Of a DNA stretch of 64,000 nucleotides, positions 56,701-64,000 are shown one piece after another. The notes under the pieces were generated by a model, which saw only the letters and a list, made by a program, of their open reading frames with translations, searched no databases and was not told the DNA's origin. The stretch is from the NCBI GenBank assembly GCA_020465985.1, contig JAANYP010004335.1, positions 248,001-312,000 on the forward strand, read 5' to 3'. Each line of letters starts with the position of its first letter. Position 1 is the first letter of the stretch. The stretch is from Centrapalus pauciflorus (taxonomy: Eukaryota > Streptophyta > Magnoliopsida > Asterales > Asteraceae). A program made the translations under genes and the position numbers.

Positions 56701-59046
56701 ATCAGGCATGACCCGTTCGCACGGATTTTTATAAACCTATATTGGAATGTGAGATGAATTTACAAGATACTTCTACACAATTACAAGATCTATCATCAAC
56801 CCAAAAGACATTATATGTCTAAGTACATATATACAAGTCAATCATAATGGTAGACAACTACCCAATTATTACTCAGTTGTATAAGCGTAGCTTTACCGAA
56901 GTTAAGGCTTCAGAGACGGTCCATTTAAACTATAGGAACAAAGCCGACAATCACCTTGCATTTACTAACACCACCTGAGGTATATAAAAGTGAGGGGTTA
57001 GCAAATACAATTTGCTAAGTGAGTTACTAGATCGATATGGAGTGCAAAACATACAACATGTATTAAAGCTAAAATGATTATAAAATGACAAGTGCAATAT
57101 CTTTTAATAAAAATGGTGTGGGCATATCCCATTAATTTGCATAGGTTGCGTTACATGACCCGCTAACCCGCCGTTGCCAACAGCTGTGAATCCATGTCCA
57201 GTTGTGCAACTCCAACCGGCTTCCATGACCGGCCACCTACCCGCGAGCTCATGCGGTGTAGGAATTTATACGCACAAACAAAGTAATGCGTTAATAATAA
57301 TAAATGATCTGGAATTCCAGTGAGGCCAATGATAAATGAGCATAGCTCACAATGGGGTAATCAAGTTAAATAATGTGAAACATGAAATGAATGATCTTCA
57401 AGCATAGCATGAAGGTTAACATAAGTAATGAAAGGTACCAAATAAGGTATGCTGACCATAGGCCATGATTAAATGATAAATCGCCAATAGGGCAGTATAA
57501 TAAAATCAGTGCAATGCATCATATAAGAGGATGATGCCAATTAGATATGCACAATGTCATAAATAAAATAAACATGTAATTATATATGCAACACACACAT
57601 CAATGCTAGAACTCACTGTACAATAGGCTATAATAGCCTTTAAGGCTCAAAATGGCAAATAGGTCACTTAACGCCCCGAACCGATAACCGGCACCCCTTC
57701 AAGCTCCAAACCTATAAAATAATGATATTCAAAATATTCATAAGCTTATAGCAGTATATCATAAGGTTTGGAAGTTATTTGAAGTGTTTAAGCGTTTTCG
57801 GTTTAAGTTTCCGAATTATACCGATACCGATACGCCTCTTATTGAGTTTTATAAACTTTTAGATGATCTTTGATGTTATATCAATGTTTAATTATCATAT
57901 AATGAATTGAAGTTATTTCACACAAACATGACTTTTCATTCGGTGTTCGTTAGATGAAGAAATCAAAATGAAACGAAGAATATTGTCTAACTCGCACTAG
58001 TTTAGTATTTTGGTCATAACTTTTTCATACGAACTCAGATTTAGATGATCCAAGAGTCCAGACGAAGAGGACACATAGGGCTACAACTTTTATCTTTTGA
58101 AAAATGACCTTATCTGAGAGTGACTCGACGAGTCAATGGGATGAATCGACGAGTCGAAACATGCTGGAATGAATTTTGGTACTTTGCTCGTGATAACTTC
58201 GTTCCAAACCCAATTTTCACCATACAAAACTCCTTCAAACATGTTCCTATGCTATATATGATACATATAAACATATACTAACATAGGGTAGCTTACTTTA
58301 ACACAATTACATACTTGAATCATTCAAAATCATCACCCCTTCATTTTTATATTAATCCTCCTTCATAAATCAATTTTTATAGGTTTGTCTATAACTTTCA
58401 AGTTTATAATTTCAGAAACTCTTTTAATTGATCAATAATCATTAACCTATTCTAAACCACCATAGTATGGTTGCAAACTCATGGACCATAGAGATGGTTT
58501 GATAGGGAAGAAGAAGGAGAACACATAACACATATACATATAACTTACCTTGTTGGTTGTAGGAGATTCAATAACTTCACTTCTTCAATTCCCTCAATCT
58601 CCTAGCATAAAGTTCCAGCCCTAGGTTTTGTATGTAAATATTTTTGTGTGTGCAGAAAGTCCCCAAAGAAGAAGAGAAATGGGGATAGGGCCACGGTTGG
58701 GGAGTTTTTACTCCCTTCATTTGGTCATTAATTTGCACCCAATACCCCTTCACAATTCCTTTATCAATTTTCCAGCCATGACTTGTTTTCCTTTCATTTT
58801 TCATCCCTTCAAAATGCTTACATAACTTGCACCTTGAGCTTAGAGGTTTGTACTTGATTCTTTAGATTGTAATTTACAAATTTTAAAGTGTAAAGTACAA
58901 ATGGTTAAAGCTTGTGGGTAAGATTTTAATTCAATTCATGATTAAACAACTAAACATAATTCATTTGGCATTTTAATTAAGGGTTTAATAAACTATAGTT
59001 AGTACCTTATTAGGAGGGTATTATAGCAAGGTTTGAGTTAATCGGA

Positions 59047-59602
<556 letters not shown>

Positions 59603-60009
59603 TGTATATGTATATGTGGGGGTGTGTGTGTGTGTATATATATATATAAGTCCAGTTTACCCATTTATAGGTTGGTAATTTAACATTAACATATATTCTC
59701 TTAAATAATAAAAATTTTCAATCTTTACATATTGATTAACATAGATAAATCACTCAATTCATTAATTGAGTGTATAATTAGTAGCTTAATTATTATATCA
59801 AATTTGAGGATGTTACAATGATCAGCTGTATCGGGTTTGTATGTGGATATTTGGATCCGGGTTTGAATTTTTGTCTGTTGGGTTAACTGCTAAACAGTGT
59901 TGTTTATGTTATGTAAAATGTTTTAAATTGTCCGTGTTTGTGTAAACCTTTGACATATGAAATGGAGATTTTAATGGGTTCTTGCCACTTATGTATTGTA
60001 AATGACGTG

Positions 60010-60840
60010 GCTTTTATCTGGGTTTGGAGGGTGTTACAAGTTTGGTGGGTGGATCAGCATAATCAGGTGAGTACTCGAGTTCCCTTCCAAACCGCGGAAT
60101 CATTTTATGGGTTTTAGTTGTGTAGCTATCGTGTATATATTGTGTTTTGTGTATGAGACATGGACGTGAACCTCAGGTTTGATTCCATTCTTATTATATG
60201 TGTGTATCGTGTTTGAAATGAGATCCATTCCAGGGCGTCCATGATGAGTTCCATACGGGCTGTGACTCGCGATAGGTGATCGCGCGGGCTGACTGTCCCT
60301 AGCCAGTCTTCAGAGCGTGTACACACAGCAGGGCCTGTAGCCAGGTCGCTCCTGAGCTACAGGGTTTTGCTAACCACTGCTACGTGCGGTTTGTTAGCCG
60401 GGAAAGTGTCCCCACAGGGCTTCAGATCTCATGCTTTCTTGTGACTATATCTGAGATACATTGTGGATTTCCAGGGATAGAGATAGAGATTGTCATGCGT
60501 GTTATATGCTATGTGTTTGCGTTATGTGTTTATTTAGCAGAGTCTAACCCTCGAGTATTCACTAGCTTTTCGGCTTACGTCTTCGAGTCTAACATGTTCA
60601 GGGAATCCGAAAAGGGATTAGCAGCCGCAGCCGCCAAAAAAGGACTTGAGATCACTTGGAGACTGTTGTATCTGCTTCTATGTAATGATCATATTAGTAC
60701 TGCATGTGATAGCTTCTTTTGGGGATTTTATAAATCGGCATTTTGTGTATGTATACAGTATGTAAATCTGATAGCCAGTTGTATTATGTTAGTTCAATTA
60801 GGGTTGTTAGTGGTACTGAACTTGCGATTACACTGTTAAC
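60010..60840 (+). repeat. Gypsy LTR-like fragment (plus orientation)
   Basis: It has the same landmark order as 55870-56700 and begins soon after GGGTGTTACAAG. The 151-codon ORF at 60384-60839 lies wholly inside it and shows no protein family features, so it is not annotated as a gene. Confidence 0.5.
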
Positions 60841-61826
60841 CTTTGTATGAAAGTTTAAATTAACAGTGATTTGTATTATCCTTTGACATGTGTTACATGG
60901 ATTATATGTGTTATTGTCACTTATGATATTGTGAGCATATAACCCTTAATTTAATTATCAGATTATCATTAACCGTATAATAATGGACAAATTGCTAGTA
61001 AAAATAATATAAAATAAAAATTTTAACAATAAATATAACGTGAAAATTTTAAGTTGAAAAATATTATAATATTCAGTTTTAACAAGAAAGAGTATATGTA
61101 ACCAATTAAGAACGTAAAAGTTGATTTTCATGATCCTTTGTTAACAAAAAAATAATATTTTATGATTATTTTCTCAACCTAAAAATTGAAATTCACGTCT
61201 TTTCTTGACAAAAATAGAATTTTATGATTTTTTTCTGACTAAAAAATTTCACTATACATTTATCATAAATATTGTATTTTATGTTACATTTTCTTGACAA
61301 TTTTTCTGATTATAATTAACTAGTTTTTTAATTTGTGTGCAATTTTTGGACACACAGTTAATTAACAAAAATTCATTTGTTGTAACATTTGATTTTCCAA
61401 CTATTGTGAGAGAAATTATAATCGTGCACGTTTCTTTCATTGCATCCTGTCAATCTGTCATTAAAAAAAATTATTTAAAACACCACTATTAATTTTACAT
61501 TGATTTTTAATTTTAATAAAATATCTAAATAAATAATCATTAATTACTTAGTAAGATTGTTCATCAAATTACAAATCCTTTAAAATATTCCTTTCTTTTA
61601 GTTTTGATACATACGTAACACAACTTTTTTAAAATTTATCGATGTCAAACGAAACCATTTCTGTTAACCTAGGTCCACTCATGTTTGCATACATCCTATC
61701 AACTCGTTGAACTTGGCTTGTAGCTCCAACTTATCCAAATACTTCCTATTTTCTACGTCTCTAGTCTCTACCAATTATAAAAGCAACTTAATTAAAAGTC
61801 TGTTAATTTTAAAGGGCATTGCTATA
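60841..61826. other. AT-rich spacer
   Basis: Nothing recognisable beyond A/T runs and short TTTTTCTTGACA-type repeats. Confidence 0.5.
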
Positions 61827-61838
61827 TATCCAACTATT

Positions 61839-62019
61839 TTTTTTGAACAACAGATGTTAGTAGTTAGTTATTAGCACCATTGTTAGACACATTGAGGGTG
61901 ATGACCAAACCCCGCACCTCCACCTATGAAGAAACGTCATTGACAAGCCTCGAACTCGAGACTTCAACCAAGAAAAACCCCACCACCAAAAGGTGGCCAG
62001 TTGATCTAAGTCAAGCGGT
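61839..62019 (-). mobile_element. SINE-like element with 12-bp target duplication
   Basis: TATCCAACTATT occurs on both sides (61827-61838, 62020-62031). Read on the minus strand, the insert starts AACCGCTTGACTTAGATCAA, has a tRNA-like B-box (GAGTTCGAGGCTT) about 60-70 bp in, and ends in a short A run next to the duplication. Size (181 bp), long duplication, internal promoter-like box and A tail fit a tRNA-derived SINE. The A-box is weak. It has no protein product. Confidence 0.7.
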
Positions 62020-62134
62020 TATCCAACTATTAATATATAATAATCATTTTTTACTGATCTTTATCCTTCAGTTTTATTTATTCCATCAATGTATAATACG
62101 ACATTTGTTCATATACTTTCCATATTTTTATTTA

Positions 62135-62439
62135 GGGTTAAGGTCTTACAATAGCAACCTACTTTTGAAAATGTATCGATATAGTACGTCTACTTTTTTA
62201 ATTGTCTATATGGTAGATGTACTTCAATTTTCTGTATCGATATGGTCATTCTACATAATAGAGCCCGGTTTTTACATACGAAACATGGTTCTAATTGTAT
62301 GAAAAACAGGGGTCTATTACAAATATGGTCATATCGGTATGAAAAATTGAAGTATAGGTACCATATCGACATTTAAAAAAGTAGACGTACCATATTGATA
62401 AATTTTCAAAAGTAGGTTACTATTGTATGGCTTTACCCC
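62135..62439. mobile_element. MULE-type MITE, 305 bp, near-palindromic
   Basis: GGGTTAAGGTCTTACAATAG at the left is mirrored by CTATTGTATGGCTTTACCCC at the right. The inverted similarity continues for more than 80 bp on each side (AACCTACTTTTGAAAATNTATC, then TAYGGTACGTCTACTTTTTT). The 9-bp duplication TTTTATTTA is perfect (62126-62134, 62440-62448). Same terminal family as 32249-32739. Confidence 0.88.
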
Positions 62440-62534
62440 TTTTATTTACAATTCAGTTTATCAAATGAAACAAATAAAAAAAAAACTAAGATTATGTTTG
62501 ACACGAATAGCTTTAGTTTCAAGCTGAAACTTTT

Positions 62535-64000
62535 AGGTATTGTTTGTTTTTTAAGAGGTCAATGTCTGCGGTCTGCGAACTTAGCTGCGAAAGTCTGCAA
62601 TTAGAAGAGGTGGTCTAAAAGTCTGCGGTCTGCAAAGAGAAGACTGTTTGTTTTTTAAAATCTTAATAAATGTTTGCGAGAGTTCAATTTTAATTTTTTT
62701 CATCAAAAAATTTACATACTTGAATTTTTATAGAAAATAAACTGAACAAAAAAACAAAATATATAATTTCAAAGTTTAATTGATTTATACAAAATATTCA
62801 TACTTCAAAGGTCATTCGATACAAAATATCCATATTTCAAGGTTCATTTTGATACAAAACATCCATAACCCAAAACATCAAACATTAGCTAGTATTCATC
62901 GTATATTCGTCATCAACTGTGCTGCTATCTAATCTACCCACTTTTGTAACTTCTTCAAGACATGTCTCGAACAAGCATTTAATTGCCTCGTTTGACCGAT
63001 GAGTGATTCCCATTTGAAACTATAATAAAAAGTTAAAAAAATTAACAGTTTACAACTAACAAATAATTCACAAATTGATAGTTAAAAAAGTTAACAATTA
63101 ACAACTAACAAATAATTACAAACTTAAAAATTCAAAGTAAAAATTCCACTTCGACTTAACCAAACTAAAAACTCAAAATATAAACTTGAACAAAACTCAT
63201 AACAATTACCCATATAACCAAAATAGTATAACAATGACAGCATCTATGATGTAAAAATGAATTTCAATCAAATTAAGGTTTAAAAACATAATTACCCATA
63301 TGTATTTGTACTCATTCTCTCTTCTGGAGCCTGGTAACATTAACATGATAAGCCAACAGCCCAACAACAAATATCACAAAATCATAGCAGGTAAAACTTT
63401 AGCGTTTGAATTTCAGAAACTCTAAAATGACTGTGGGTTTAGGATTTGGTAGGGCTTGTATGATTGATTGCAAAGCAGATAAAGAACTCACCTTCGAAAT
63501 AAACAAGAAAGACGAACCAGCGGCGACGGTCGAGAGAAATCAACAAGAAAGACGAACCAGTGAGAGCAGCAGCGGCAGTTGAGCCACAGAGCGGCGGCGA
63601 CGCGGTTGAGCTCCAAAGCAGCAGCGGTAGAGCACCAGATCAGCGGCGGCGGCAGCGGCTGTAGAGCACCAGATCGGCGGTGGCGCGGTTGAGCTCCAAA
63701 GAAGCAGCGGTAGAGTATCAGATCAGTGGCGGCAGCAGCGGCTGTAGAGCATCAGATCGACGGCGGCGGTAGAGGGATGAATGGAGTTGGTTGTGAGAAA
63801 ACCTAGGGAAAGAACTAGCAGATGCTGGGTACTGATTTACCATATGGAAGAAACCTCGCAGACACGGAAAGAGGCTGGAAGACGCGGGCAGACGTAATGC
63901 GAAGATGAAAAAACAAACGCACTTCTAACTTAGACCTCTTCCCACGTCTGCGAAATCGCAGACGGAAGAGCTTCGCAGATCTTTTATAGAAAAACAAACG
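62535..64000. mobile_element. DNA transposon reaching the window end
   Basis: The left end GGTATTGTTTGTTTTTTAAG, followed by several TCTGCGGTCTGCGAA units, faces the inverted right side (GCAGATCTTTTATAGAAAAAC, then AAACG at 64000) with CGTCTGCGAAATCGCAGACG units. Inverted ends starting in GTTTGTTT suggest a PIF/Harbinger- or hAT-type non-autonomous element. The right terminus may lie just beyond the window. No transposase ORF is visible. Confidence 0.6.
63530..63775. repeat. GC-rich minisatellite of about 83 bp period
   Basis: CGCGGTTGAGCTCC occurs at 63601 and 63684 (spacing 83). Between them AGCAGCGGTAGAGCACCAGA and GCAGCGGCTGTAGAGCACCA alternate, so each 83-bp unit contains two related half-units. 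It lies inside the terminal DNA transposon. Confidence 0.8.

Noticed and set aside
60384..60839. 151-codon ORF
   Set aside because: It lies inside a gypsy LTR-like block, and its composition shows no protein family features.
61880..62302. 140-codon ORF
   Set aside because: It runs across the SINE-like insert in antisense and into a MITE, so it is a chance frame across two mobile elements.

Overview
This is a stretch of nuclear plant DNA, AT-rich and packed with transposable elements. It appears to be a eudicot, and I would guess Asteraceae. The guess rests on the kind of extra 3' ORF carried by one copia element, which I remember from that family; it was not tested. By eye, well over half of the window is recognisable mobile DNA. 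Only one cellular gene looks intact: a PLS-DYW pentatricopeptide repeat (PPR) gene at 51075-53504 (minus). A second cellular locus, at 44077-49305 (minus), is a broken relative of the HECT ubiquitin ligase UPL3/UPL4.

Layout. 1-1103: repeat-rich flank. 1104-15920: a copia element (A, minus strand, LTRs about 96% alike). It has been split by a Tekay-like chromovirus (6146-14419, perfect GTACC target-site duplication (TSD), LTRs about 98.7% alike), by a probable solo LTR (2996 to about 4842) and by a small hAT-like element (5192-5724) beside a long TA repeat. 16393-31549: a short Mutator-like element with inverted repeats of nearly 400 bp. It was pushed open by a 13.8-kb copia element (B, 17047-30819, plus strand, LTRs about 99.2% alike). 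B in turn holds the 5' half of a related copia element in inverted orientation (C, 17841-21833, minus). 31550-34290: nested small inverted-repeat elements. 34945-42327: a 7.4-kb LTR element with no coding capacity (LARD-like), a perfect GTTTC TSD and nearly identical LTRs. 42407-43216: a hAT-type MITE with a solo LTR (TSD GGGCC) at its edge. 44077-49305: the UPL pseudogene with MITEs in an exon and an intron. 51075-53504: the PPR gene. 54163-60840: MITEs and three gypsy LTR-like blocks in alternating orientation. 61839-62019: a SINE-like insert with a 12-bp TSD. 62135-62439: a MULE-type MITE with a 9-bp TSD. 62535-64000: a DNA transposon running to, or past, the window edge.

How the parts relate. 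The cellular loci do not form an operon or pathway. The window is best read as an insertion history: in each nest the inner element has more similar LTRs than the outer one. The most interesting coding feature is the 934-codon reading frame downstream of pol in element B (27248-30052, two in-frame stops). It sits where envelope-like genes sit in some plant copia elements, is preceded by a leader-like segment, and has no function I can assign.

Limits. Everything was read by eye. LTR identities are hand counts, family names come from motif recognition, and single-base frameshifts could be sequencing errors.
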